A stretch of DNA of 64,000 bases, taken from the NCBI RefSeq assembly GCF_012395835.1, contig NZ_JAAZSQ010000002.1:241015-305014 (forward strand), given 5' to 3'. Position numbers and translations under genes: made by a program. The notes under the pieces are model-generated. The model saw only the letters and a list, made by a program, of their open reading frames with translations. It did no database searches and was not told the origin of the DNA. Below are positions 10,224 to 18,839 of this stretch, piece after piece; the first letter of the stretch is position 1; each line of letters begins with the position of its first letter. This DNA is from Arthrobacter mobilis (lineage in GTDB: Bacteria; Actinomycetota; Actinomycetes; Actinomycetales; Micrococcaceae).

Positions 10224-10889
10224 ATGCCCGAACCCCAATCTCCGTCCCGGCCCCGCGGACAGCAGGCCGGCGGCCGGCGGGAGCTGAACCGGCGCGCCAC
10301 CCGTGAGGCGATTTCCGCGGCGGCGCTGCGGCTGTCCCGCGAGCACGGCCCCGGCGGCTACACCGTGGATACCCTCGCGGAGGAGGCGGGCATCTCCCGC
10401 CGCACCTTCTTCAACTATTTCCCCTCCATCGAGGCGGCCGTCACCCAGCCGGTGGAGGACTTCCTGGACCGCGCCTTCGCCCGTCTGTACGAGCGCCCCG
10501 TCGAGGAGCCGATCATGGACGCGGTGCTCGCTGCCCTGGGCTCGGACGTGGGGCAGGAGGAACTGGCCCTGCTCTGCGAGGTCTACGCCATGGGCTTGGC
10601 CGATGAGCAGCTGGAGCGGATGCAGCTGTGGCTGTGGAACAAGGCCCAGCAGAAGCTCGAAGAAGGCCTGCGCGCCCGCCTGCCCCAGGACAGCAGCGGA
10701 CTGCTCATCGACGCGCTGGCCGGTTCGCTCATCGCCTGCGCGAAGGCCGCCACGCGGCGGGCATCGCTGGACGCCCCTCCCGGCCAGGGGCCTGACCCGG
10801 CGGCCTTCCATGACCTGCTCCTGGCCTCGCTCGGTCTGCTCCGGGCCGGCTTCAATACCAACGGATTCACGACCCTCAAGGACATCTGA
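10224..10889 (+). CDS. TetR/AcrR-family transcriptional regulator
   Basis: This 221-residue regulator has an N-terminal TetR helix-turn-helix (YTVDTLAEEAGISRRTFFNYF, about residues 50-70) and a helical ligand-binding C-terminal half. It lies two bases before the MMPL exporter start, so the two are co-transcribed. The common arrangement is repressor plus the exporter it controls. TAGGCT (10212-10217) ends six bases before the ATG, which suggests a leaderless mRNA. The tandem palindrome just upstream is the likely operator. The ligand is unknown. Confidence 0.92.
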   Translation: MPEPQSPSRPRGQQAGGRRELNRRATREAISAAALRLSREHGPGGYTVDTLAEEAGISRRTFFNYFPSIEAAVTQPVEDFLDRAFARLYERPVEEPIMDAVLAALGSDVGQEELALLCEVYAMGLADEQLERMQLWLWNKAQQKLEEGLRARLPQDSSGLLIDALAGSLIACAKAATRRASLDAPPGQGPDPAAFHDLLLASLGLLRAGFNTNGFTTLKDI

Positions 10890-10891
10890 CC

Positions 10892-13474
10892 ATGGCCTCC
10901 TGGCTGTATTCCCTCGGCACACTTGCCGCCCGCAAGCGCTGGTGGTTCATTGCCGCCTGGCTGGCCGTGATGGTGGCCGTCGGCGGCTCGGTGGCGGCCT
11001 TCGGCGGCACCCTGACCAACAGCTTCACCATTCCCGGCACCCCTGCCCAGCAGGTGCTGGACCGGCTCAAGACGGACCTGCCCGAATCCTCCGGCGGCCT
11101 GGGCACCATCGTGTTCAGGACCGAGGACGGCAGGCCCTTCAGCGACCACCACCAAGCCGCCGTCGAAAAGATCGCCGGCCAACTCGCGGACCATGCGGCG
11201 GTCAAGTCCGCCACTGATCCGTTCGAACTGCAGTCGGCACTGGATGATGCCCCGGAACAGATCGCCGTCGGCGAAGCGGAACTGAAGCAGGCCAGGCAGC
11301 AGCTGGCGGACGGCCGTGCCGCCCTGGACGCAGCCAAGGCCCGGCTGGAGCCGGCCAGGATCCAGCTGCAGACGGCCCGGGCCCAGGCAGCCCAGCTCGA
11401 GGCTGCCGGCCAGCCGGCGGTGGCCGAACAGCTCCGGGCCCAGCTGCGCCCTGCAGCCGCCCAGCTGGCGGCCGCGGAGGCCGAGCTGGCCAGGCAGGAG
11501 CGCAAGCTTAAGGACGGCCAGGCCGGGTACGACGACGGTGTCGCGGAGCTGGCCTCGGCGAAGACCCGGATGCAGTCCTCGGAGGGCGTCCGCTTCGTGT
11601 CTGCCGCCGGCGACGTGGCCTTCATGCAGGTGTCCTTCGAGCAGTCCATGATGGAGGTCTCCAAGGAGGACCGCGCCGCCGTCCAGCACATCGCCGAGGA
11701 CGGACTGGTGCCGGGGCTGCAGGCCGAGTTCAGCAAGGACATTGTCGAGGACATCTCCCAGCTCTTCGGCGCTGCGGAAATCATCGGCATCGCAGTCGCC
11801 GCCGCAGTACTGGTCATCATGCTCGGTACGCTCGTTGCGGCCGGCCTGCCGCTGCTGATGGCGGTCGTCGGCGTGGGCGTCGGGGTGGGCGGCACCATCG
11901 CCCTCTCCGGCGTAGTGGAAATGAGCAGCATCTCCCCGGTGCTGGCCCTGATGCTCGGCCTGGCGGTGGGCATCGACTACTCGCTGTTCATCGTCAACCG
12001 GCACCGGACCCAGCTGCTGGCGGGCATGCCGCTGGCCGAATCCATCGGCCGTGCCACCGGCACCTCGGGCAATGCGGTGCTGTTCGCCGGCCTGACCGTC
12101 ATCATTGCCCTGGCCGCGCTCGCGGTGCCCGGGATTCCCTTCCTGACCGTGCTCGGCCTGGCCGGCGCGGCGACCGTGGCCGTGGCGGTCCTGGTGGCCC
12201 TGACCCTGACCCCGGCGCTGCTGGCGGTGATCGGCAGCCGCATCCTCTCCCGGCGTGCCTGGGCCAAGGCATCCGCCCGTGCTGCTGCGGCCGCTGGCGA
12301 CGGCGGTGCTTCCGGCACGGCCGCGCCGAAGCGCAGCTGGGGCCGGGCCATTACCCGGCATCCCTGGCTGGCGCTGCTCGTCGGTGTCGCGCTGCTGGGC
12401 GCCATGGCCCTGCCCGCTGCCGAACTGCGGCTGGGGCTGCCCGATGGCAGCTCGGAACCGGCCGATTCCACCGCCTATCGTGCCTACACCCAGCTCGGGG
12501 AGAACTTCGGCGAGGGCATCAACGGCCCGCTGATCGTCGTGGCTGACCTGCCCGCGGGGCTGGATGCCGCCGGGCAGGACAGCACGCTGCTGAAGCTGTC
12601 CCGGGAACTGCGCGGCATGGAGCACGTCACCGCCGCCATCCCGGTCGGCACCAGCGAGGACGGCACCACCGCGGCGCTGCAGGTGGTCCCCGACGGCGGG
12701 CCGGCGGCCGGGAGCACCGAGGAGCTGGTCCACGCGCTGCGGGCCGAGGCTGGCGCCCTCTCTGCGGCCGCCGGCGTCGAATCCGTGGCGGTCACCGGGC
12801 AGCCGGCCATGCAGATCGACGTCTCCGACCGCTTGGCCGAGGCCATGCCGGTGTACCTGGCCATCGTCATCGGGCTGTCGCTGGTGCTGCTGCTGCTTGT
12901 CTTCCGCTCCATCCTGGTGCCCCTGCTGGCCACCGCCGGGTTCCTGCTCTCGCTCGGGGCCAGCTTCGGCGCTGTCGTGGCCATCTACCAATGGGGCTGG
13001 CTCGCGGGCATTTTCGAAGTGCACGATCCGGGCCCGATCCTCAGCTTCCTGCCGATGATCCTGATCGGGGTGCTGTTCGGCCTGGCCATGGACTACCAGA
13101 TGTTCCTGGTTTCCGGCATGCGCGAGTCCTACGCCCACGGCGAGGACGCCCGGGCCGCGGTGGTCAGCGGCTTCAACCACGGGGCCAGGGTGGTGACGGC
13201 GGCTGCGGTCATCATGGTCTCGGTGTTCGCCGGCTTCATCTTCTCGCACCTGACCATGGTCCGGCCCATCGGGTTCGCGCTGGCGCTGGGCGTGCTGCTC
13301 GATGCGTTCGTGGTCCGCATGACGCTGATTCCGGCGGCCATGCACCTGTTCGGCAAGGCGGCCTGGTGGATGCCGAAGTGGCTGGACCGGATCCTGCCTG
13401 ACGTGGATGTGGAAGGGGCAAAGCTGGCGGCTAACGCTCCGCAAGCGCCCGAACCCGTCCTCGCGCACCAGTGA
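10892..13474 (+). CDS. MMPL-family RND transporter
   Basis: This is an 860-residue membrane exporter of the MMPL/YdfJ type, with about twelve hydrophobic segments in two repeats, each after a large extracytoplasmic loop. The first loop contains an Ala/Gln/Glu-rich heptad-like stretch of about 100 residues (about 125-230; for example LKQARQQLADGRAALDAAKA) that looks like a long coiled-coil hairpin. MMPL proteins use the proton gradient to export lipids or drugs. The substrate is unknown. It is translationally close-coupled to the TetR gene. Tandem hairpin repeats directly follow its stop. Confidence 0.9.
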   Translation: MASWLYSLGTLAARKRWWFIAAWLAVMVAVGGSVAAFGGTLTNSFTIPGTPAQQVLDRLKTDLPESSGGLGTIVFRTEDGRPFSDHHQAAVEKIAGQLADHAAVKSATDPFELQSALDDAPEQIAVGEAELKQARQQLADGRAALDAAKARLEPARIQLQTARAQAAQLEAAGQPAVAEQLRAQLRPAAAQLAAAEAELARQERKLKDGQAGYDDGVAELASAKTRMQSSEGVRFVSAAGDVAFMQVSFEQSMMEVSKEDRAAVQHIAEDGLVPGLQAEFSKDIVEDISQLFGAAEIIGIAVAAAVLVIMLGTLVAAGLPLLMAVVGVGVGVGGTIALSGVVEMSSISPVLALMLGLAVGIDYSLFIVNRHRTQLLAGMPLAESIGRATGTSGNAVLFAGLTVIIALAALAVPGIPFLTVLGLAGAATVAVAVLVALTLTPALLAVIGSRILSRRAWAKASARAAAAAGDGGASGTAAPKRSWGRAITRHPWLALLVGVALLGAMALPAAELRLGLPDGSSEPADSTAYRAYTQLGENFGEGINGPLIVVADLPAGLDAAGQDSTLLKLSRELRGMEHVTAAIPVGTSEDGTTAALQVVPDGGPAAGSTEELVHALRAEAGALSAAAGVESVAVTGQPAMQIDVSDRLAEAMPVYLAIVIGLSLVLLLLVFRSILVPLLATAGFLLSLGASFGAVVAIYQWGWLAGIFEVHDPGPILSFLPMILIGVLFGLAMDYQMFLVSGMRESYAHGEDARAAVVSGFNHGARVVTAAAVIMVSVFAGFIFSHLTMVRPIGFALALGVLLDAFVVRMTLIPAAMHLFGKAAWWMPKWLDRILPDVDVEGAKLAANAPQAPEPVLAHQ

Positions 13475-13591
13475 CGCAGCAGGGGTCCCCGTCCGAGCCT
13501 GCGAGGACGGGGCCGCTGCGGAACGGACGCAGCAGGGGTCCCCGTTCGAGCCTGCGGGGACGGGGCCGCTGCGGAACGGACGCAGCAGGGG
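13474..13591. repeat. 53-bp tandem repeat, 2.2 copies, each able to fold into a hairpin
   Basis: Units start at 13474, 13527 and 13580 (the last is partial). In each full unit, arms CCCCGTCC / GGACGGGG enclose a ten-base loop, with outer arms GCAGC / GCTGC. In copy 2 the left arm changes to CCCCGTTC, which still pairs through a G-U wobble, so the fold is kept. The repeat begins at the MMPL stop codon and ends about 27 bp before the argA start. It may act as a transcription terminator or mRNA-stabilising element. Confidence 0.75.
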
Positions 13592-13605
13592 ACTCCGGAC
13601 GGAAA

Positions 13606-13611
13606 TATACT
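13606..13611 (+). promoter_or_regulatory. -10 element of a leaderless argA promoter
   Basis: TATACT ends six bases before the GTG start at 13618, which places the expected transcription start at the start codon. No convincing -35 is visible, and the upstream sequence is the end of the tandem hairpin repeat. Confidence 0.6.
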
Positions 13612-13617
13612 GGGCCG

Positions 13618-14979
13618 GTGGATTCCGCCCCTTTCGTTGCCGACGTCCCCGCCGCCGTGCCTGCCGTGTCTGAGGACAAGGCAGGCTTCGTGGCCTGGCT
13701 GCGTGCGGTCGCCCCGTACATCCATGCCTTCCGCGGCCGGACCTTCGTCGTCGGCGTCCCCGGCGAGCTGATCGAAGCCGGCCGGCTCAATGCCCTGGTG
13801 CAGGACCTGAGCCTGCTGCACGCGATGGGCATGCGGATCATCGTGGTGCACGGGTCGCGTCCGCAGGTCAACGCGCAGCTGCGGCTGCGTGGACTTCAGA
13901 CGCAGTACGCGGACGGGCGCCGCATCACCGACGCGGCCGCCCTTGAGTGCGCCAAGGAGGCAGCGGGCGAGCTGCGCCTGGATATGGAAGCGGCGTTTTC
14001 CCAAGGCCTGCCGAACACACCGATGGCCCACGCCTCGATCCGCGTGGTCTCAGGCAACTTCGTGGTCGCGCGCCCGGTGGGCATCGTCGGCGGCGTGGAT
14101 TTCCAGCACACCGGCGTGGTACGCAAGATCGACACCGGCACCGTCCGGCTGGCGATCGACGCCGGAGCCATCGTGCTGCTCTCGCCGCTGGGCTATTCGC
14201 CGACCGGCGAGGCCTTCAACCTGAGCATGGAGGACGTGGCCTCCAGCACCGCCGTCGCCCTCGGCGCGGACAAACTGGTCCTGCTTTCCGAGTCGGCAGG
14301 CGTCCCGGGGGCTTCCGGCGAGGTGCTGAGCGAAATTTCCGAGGCGGCAGCCCAGGCCCTGGTGGAGGCCGGCGGGCTGCCCGGATCCCTGGCCTTCCAG
14401 CTCCGCCACGCCCTGCGCGCCTGCGAAGGCGGGGTGCCCCGCGCCCACATCATTCCCCAGGGGCTCGACGGCAGCGTCCTGCTGGAGCTGTTCCGGCACG
14501 AGGGCGTGGGCACCATGCTGGTCAAGGAGACCCTGCAGGCGCTGCGCGAGGCGACCAATGACGACGTCGGCGGCATCCTGGCGCTGATCCGCCCGCTGGA
14601 GGAGGACGGCACGCTGGTCCGGCGCGACCGCTCGCTGATCGAGCGGGAGGTGGGGAACTTCACCGTCATTGAGCACGACGGCGTGATCTTCGGCTGCGCG
14701 GCGCTGTATTCGTTTCCGGAGGACGGGATCGGCGAAATGGCCTGCCTGGCGGTCAACCCCACGGCCCAAGGCAAAGGCGACGGCGAAATGATCCTGCAGC
14801 GCATCGAGCAGCGGGCCCGCGCGGCCGGGCTGAAGCAGCTGTTTGTGCTGACCACCCGCACCATGCACTGGTTCCTCAAGCGCGGCTTCGTGGAGGGTTC
14901 CGTGGACCAGCTGCCGCTGGCCCGGCAGAACCTGTACAACTGGCAGCGCCGTTCCCGCGTGCTGATCAAGGACCTTTAG
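13618..14979 (+). CDS. argA: N-acetylglutamate synthase (amino-acid N-acetyltransferase)
   Basis: This enzyme makes N-acetylglutamate from glutamate and acetyl-CoA, the first step of arginine synthesis. The 453 residues comprise an N-terminal amino-acid-kinase-like domain (about 10-290, with IIVVHGSRPQVN near 80 and GADKLVLLSE near 217) and a C-terminal GNAT domain (about 300-450, with LAVNPTAQGKGDGEMIL near 380). The frame stays open upstream through the tandem repeats, but GTG at 13618 is preferred because conserved sequence starts there and TATACT lies six bases before it. Length and architecture match classical ArgA. Confidence 0.9.
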   Translation: MDSAPFVADVPAAVPAVSEDKAGFVAWLRAVAPYIHAFRGRTFVVGVPGELIEAGRLNALVQDLSLLHAMGMRIIVVHGSRPQVNAQLRLRGLQTQYADGRRITDAAALECAKEAAGELRLDMEAAFSQGLPNTPMAHASIRVVSGNFVVARPVGIVGGVDFQHTGVVRKIDTGTVRLAIDAGAIVLLSPLGYSPTGEAFNLSMEDVASSTAVALGADKLVLLSESAGVPGASGEVLSEISEAAAQALVEAGGLPGSLAFQLRHALRACEGGVPRAHIIPQGLDGSVLLELFRHEGVGTMLVKETLQALREATNDDVGGILALIRPLEEDGTLVRRDRSLIEREVGNFTVIEHDGVIFGCAALYSFPEDGIGEMACLAVNPTAQGKGDGEMILQRIEQRARAAGLKQLFVLTTRTMHWFLKRGFVEGSVDQLPLARQNLYNWQRRSRVLIKDL

Positions 14980-15058
14980 CCCGCTGCCTGCGGCGACGCC
15001 GTTGCCGTGCTGTGGCTGTGGACCCGGGTGGGAACACCGGTTGCCGCAGCGCGCCCGG

Positions 15059-16405
15059 TCACGACCACTGGTAGCCGTGGGCCTGCTCGTAGGCCTCCAG
15101 CAGGCGGATGGAAATGTGCGCCGAGGCGACCAGCGGGTGGATCATGAACGCACGCAGGGCCGCGTCCCGGTCCCCGTGGCCGCCCTTGATGACTTCCCGC
15201 TCCACCGCCTTGAGCTGGCTCATGTAGCCGGTTTCGTGCAGTCCCAGCGGCTTGGCCGGCAGCGCGCGGGCGCCGCCGCCGTCCACCACGGCGGGAACCT
15301 CCACGACGGCGTCGGCCGGCAGCTGCGGGAAGGTGGCCCCGTTGCGCACGTTCAGGATCAGTTCCGTGCGGGCCCCGGTCAGCAGCGCGCGCATGACATC
15401 CAGGGCCACCTGCTCGTAGCCGCCTGCGTCGTCCGCGATGTGCCGGGCCTCGCCGTCCACCCTGGCCTCGGCCAGGTAGCCCTCCTCCCGGGCGCGCCGG
15501 GCCGCCTCCCACTCGCGGAACGGTTGGTCCGAGCTGCGCAGCCTGGCGTACAGTTCCTGCTGCTGTTCGTGGATGAACTCGCCGCGCGTCCGGGACGCCC
15601 CGGCCATCGCCAGCGTCGCCTCGCGGCGGAAGTAGTAATAGAACAGGTACTCGTTGGGGATTGCACCCAGGGACTGCAGCAGCCCGGTGCCGAACACCCG
15701 TCCCTCTTCGAAGGATGCCAGCCGGCCCGGATCCGCCAGCAGCCCCGGCAGCCGGTCCGTGCCGTCCTCCACCAGCCCGCGCAACCAGCCCAGATGGTTC
15801 AGGCCCACATAGTCCACACCGGCCAGCGACCCGGGCTGCAGCCGCACCCCGGCGGCGCGGGCAGCGCGCCGGACCAGGCCGATGGGGGAGTCGCAGATGC
15901 CCACGACCCGTTGGCCGAGCACGGGCATGACCGCCTCGGTCACCACGCCTGCGGGGTTCGTGAAGTTGATCAGCCAGGCCTGCGGGCACAGCTCGCGCAT
16001 CCGCCGGGCGATCTGCAGCGCGGCCGGAACCGACCGCAGCGCATAGGCAATGCCACCGGCCCCGGTGGTTTCCTGCCCCAGCAGGTTCAGCCGGGTGGCC
16101 ACCCGCTCGTCCACCGTGCGGCCGGCGGTGCCGCCGGGCCGGATGGCGGAAAAGACGACGTCCGCCCCGGACAGGGCGTCATCCAGGCTTTGCGCGAAGG
16201 TCAGCTTCGGCGGTGCGGCCCCGTCCGGCAGCGGCAGGTCGGCCAGGACCCGGGCGATCGCATCCAGCCGGCCGGGGTCCGTGTCGTGCAGCATCAGCTC
16301 GTCCACCAGGCCGGCGTCGTTCCCCGCCGCCGGGCCGCCGGCCAGGATCCGGTACACCAGCGGCACGCGGAAGCCGCCGCCGCCCAGTATGGAAAGTTTC
16401 ACCAT
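15059..16405 (-). CDS. Glycoside hydrolase family 4 (6-phospho-beta-glucosidase-like)
   Basis: GH4 enzymes use NAD+ and a divalent metal to cleave glycosides through a redox mechanism. The 448-residue protein shows the N-terminal NAD-binding motif KLSILGGGGFRVPLV, the metal/NAD region GICDSPIGL, INFTNPAGVVTE and GLNHLGW. The closest group by eye is 6-phospho-beta-glucosidase, but the exact sugar is uncertain. A purine-rich GGGGG lies just upstream of the ATG. It is divergent from a PfkB sugar kinase 68 bp away, which suggests a small carbohydrate module. No PTS permease is adjacent. Confidence 0.88.
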   Translation of the reverse strand: MVKLSILGGGGFRVPLVYRILAGGPAAGNDAGLVDELMLHDTDPGRLDAIARVLADLPLPDGAAPPKLTFAQSLDDALSGADVVFSAIRPGGTAGRTVDERVATRLNLLGQETTGAGGIAYALRSVPAALQIARRMRELCPQAWLINFTNPAGVVTEAVMPVLGQRVVGICDSPIGLVRRAARAAGVRLQPGSLAGVDYVGLNHLGWLRGLVEDGTDRLPGLLADPGRLASFEEGRVFGTGLLQSLGAIPNEYLFYYYFRREATLAMAGASRTRGEFIHEQQQELYARLRSSDQPFREWEAARRAREEGYLAEARVDGEARHIADDAGGYEQVALDVMRALLTGARTELILNVRNGATFPQLPADAVVEVPAVVDGGGARALPAKPLGLHETGYMSQLKAVEREVIKGGHGDRDAALRAFMIHPLVASAHISIRLLEAYEQAHGYQWS

Positions 16406-16461
16406 GTCGCCCCCTTGTTGATGCCCCCGCTGGCTGCCCTGCGGGCACCGTCCCCAGCTTG

Positions 16462-16467
16462 TATTCT
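16462..16467 (+). promoter_or_regulatory. -10 element of leaderless PfkB kinase promoter
   Basis: TATTCT ends six bases before the ATG at 16474. The same spacing recurs at many genes in this window. Confidence 0.55.
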
Positions 16468-16473
16468 GCCAGC

Positions 16474-17616
16474 ATGGGCCACTTCCTCAACCAGCCCCAC
16501 CGGTTCGACCCGCTGGCGGTGGGCCGGACCCCGGACTCACCCGCCATCGATCTGCTGCTGACCGGTCCTGTTTTCCTCGACATCATCTTCACCGGCCTGG
16601 AGGCCTTGCCCGTCCCGGGGGAGGAGCTCTGGAGCAAGGGCATGGGGTCCTGTCCCGGCGGTGCGGCCAACCAGGCTGTGGCCGCCAGCCGCCTGGGCCT
16701 GCAGACGGCGCTGGCCGCGGCATTCGGCGACGACGTCTACGGCGACTTCAACCAGGACGTCCTTGGCCGGCAGGAAGACGTGGACTTGTCCCTGTCCAGG
16801 CGGTTCCCGGGCTGGCATTCCCCGGTCTCGGTCTCGCTGTCCACGGCCGAGGACCGTTCGTTCGTCACCCACGGGCATCCGGCGCCGCTGAGCGCTTCCG
16901 AGCTGATCGGCGATCCGCCGAGCTGCCGGGCGGCCATCACCTCGCTCGGGCCGGAGCTGGAGCCGTGGGCGCTGGCCGCCCGGGAGAAGGGGGCCAAGCT
17001 CTTCGGCGACGTCGGCTGGGATCCCACCGGCCGCTGGTCGGCGGAAGCGCTGCGGAACCTGGAGAAGTTCCACGCGTTTACGCCCAATGATGCCGAAGCC
17101 GTCAAGTACACCCGCACGGAGGATCCGTGGGCTGCGCTCTACGCGCTCGCCGACCGGGTGCCGGTCGCAGTGGTCACCCTCGGGGCCCGCGGGGCCATTG
17201 CCATCGATTCGCTCACCGGCGAGGAGGATTGGGCACCGGCGCTGCCGGTGCAGGCCTACGACGCCACCGGCGCCGGGGACTGCTTCGGTGCGGCGTTCCT
17301 GATGGGGACCCTGGCGGGCTGGCGGCTGTCGGACCGGCTGGCCTTCGCCAACCTTTGCGCGGCGCTGTCCGTGCAGCAGTTCGGCGGCTCCCTGGCCGCG
17401 CCGGGCTGGGGGGACATCGTGGACTGGTGGGAGCGGATGAACACCTCCCGGGACAGCGTCCGCGGGCCGTGGCTGCGCCGCTACGCCTTCCTGGAGCAGC
17501 TGATTCCGGCCGTGCCGCAGCAGGCGGTCCGGCGGGCGACGGCGACGGTGGCCCGGCACTCCGACGCCGGCAGCGTTCCCGCACCGGCCCGGCCGGGTGA
17601 AAGAATGGGCGGGTGA
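16474..17616 (+). CDS. PfkB-family carbohydrate kinase
   Basis: This is a 380-residue ribokinase-fold sugar kinase. The N-terminal substrate motif (GSCPGGAANQAVAASRLG, about residues 57-74) and the C-terminal ATP/catalytic motif AYDATGAGDCFGAAF (near 263) are both present, and the Asp in GAGD is the catalytic base. The substrate cannot be assigned. I chose the ATG at 16474 because TATTCT lies six bases upstream and the conserved kinase core follows; the open frame further upstream overlaps the divergent GH4 gene. Its stop overlaps the alr GTG. The C-terminal 40 residues are Ala/Pro/Arg-rich and probably disordered. Confidence 0.87.
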   Translation: MGHFLNQPHRFDPLAVGRTPDSPAIDLLLTGPVFLDIIFTGLEALPVPGEELWSKGMGSCPGGAANQAVAASRLGLQTALAAAFGDDVYGDFNQDVLGRQEDVDLSLSRRFPGWHSPVSVSLSTAEDRSFVTHGHPAPLSASELIGDPPSCRAAITSLGPELEPWALAAREKGAKLFGDVGWDPTGRWSAEALRNLEKFHAFTPNDAEAVKYTRTEDPWAALYALADRVPVAVVTLGARGAIAIDSLTGEEDWAPALPVQAYDATGAGDCFGAAFLMGTLAGWRLSDRLAFANLCAALSVQQFGGSLAAPGWGDIVDWWERMNTSRDSVRGPWLRRYAFLEQLIPAVPQQAVRRATATVARHSDAGSVPAPARPGERMGG

Positions 17617-18839
17617 GTTTGAACCCCGCTTCCAAGACATTCGACCGCCAGGCCCTCATCAATCTGGACGCCATCCGCGACAACGTGCGGCAGTTCCGCA
17701 AGGTTGCCGAGCCGGCCCGGGTGATGGCCGTGGTCAAGGCGGACGCGTACGGCCACGGGGCGCTGCCGGTGGCGCGGGCCGCGCTGGAAGCCGGGGCCGC
17801 GTGGCTCGGCGTGGCCCACCTTTCCGAAGCGCTGGCCCTGCGCGCGGCGGGCATTGAGGCGCCCTTGCTGGCGTGGCTGCATACCCCGGACAGCGATTTC
17901 GCCGCGGCCATCGGGGCCGGCGTGGACATCGGCATTTCCGGCTGGGAACTCGAGCACGTGGTCGCCGCGGCCCATGAGCAGGAGCGTCCCGCCCGCATCC
18001 ATCTCAAGATCGACACCGGGCTCGGCCGCAACGGCTGTCCGGCCGGCGAGTGGGAGGCCTTGGTCAACCGGGCCCAGGAATTCCAGGAAGAAGGCGTGCT
18101 GCGCGTGGTCGGGGTTTTCTCCCACCTGGCCGTGGCCGACGAGCCGCACCGGCCGGAAACGGATGAACAGATCGACAGGTTCCGGGATGCCGTCGCAGTT
18201 GCCGAGGATGCCGGGCTGGACCTGGAGGTGCGGCACCTGGCGAACACTCCGGGGACGCTGACCAGGCCGGACGCCCACTTCGATATGGTGCGCGTCGGCC
18301 TGGGCCTGTACGGGCTCTCGCCGTTCGGGAACCAGCGCGCCGAAGACCTCAAACTGACGCCGGCCATGACGCTGCGCACCAAGGTGGCCAACTGCAAGAA
18401 GGTCCCGGGCGGGCAGGGGGTGTCCTACGGGCTGAACTACCGCACCGAGGCGCCGACGACCCTGGTGCTCGTGCCGATGGGCTACGCGGACGGAGTCCCG
18501 CGCAACGCCAGCGGCGCCCAGGTGGCCATCGGCGGCCGACGGTACGACGTCGTCGGCCGTGTTGCCATGGACCAGTTCGTGGTGGACCTGAAGTCGGCCG
18601 AGGCCGGTTTCCCCCCGGGGGAGGAGGTCATCCTCTTCGGCCCCGGCGACGACGTGCCGGACGCCGCGGACTGGGCGGCGGCCTCGGGCACCATCAATTA
18701 CGAGATTGTCACCCGCGTCAGCGGACGCGTCCCGCGGGCCTACGTCGGACAGACCCCGGAACCTGCCGGCACGGCGGACCCCGCAGCCGCGGAAGACACA
18801 GCCCTGGACGAAACCGCACCGACGGTGGCTGCGCCGTGA
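17613..18839 (+). CDS. alr: Alanine racemase
   Basis: This PLP enzyme interconverts L- and D-alanine for peptidoglycan. Of its 408 residues, the PLP lysine is K42 in VVKADAYGHG, and the C-terminal part carries SYGLNYR and GRVAMDQFVVD. Translation starts at GTG 17613, which overlaps the preceding stop. AAGAAT (17601-17606) lies six bases upstream, so an internal leaderless start is possible. The last 35 residues are Ala/Pro/Thr-rich. The stop overlaps the tsaE GTG. Co-location with the t6A genes tsaE, tsaB and tsaD is common in Actinobacteria. Confidence 0.95.
   Translation: MSLNPASKTFDRQALINLDAIRDNVRQFRKVAEPARVMAVVKADAYGHGALPVARAALEAGAAWLGVAHLSEALALRAAGIEAPLLAWLHTPDSDFAAAIGAGVDIGISGWELEHVVAAAHEQERPARIHLKIDTGLGRNGCPAGEWEALVNRAQEFQEEGVLRVVGVFSHLAVADEPHRPETDEQIDRFRDAVAVAEDAGLDLEVRHLANTPGTLTRPDAHFDMVRVGLGLYGLSPFGNQRAEDLKLTPAMTLRTKVANCKKVPGGQGVSYGLNYRTEAPTTLVLVPMGYADGVPRNASGAQVAIGGRRYDVVGRVAMDQFVVDLKSAEAGFPPGEEVILFGPGDDVPDAADWAAASGTINYEIVTRVSGRVPRAYVGQTPEPAGTADPAAAEDTALDETAPTVAAP

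Noticed and set aside
13474-13591. CRISPR array
   Set aside because: The units are directly adjacent with no unique spacers, and no cas genes are present.
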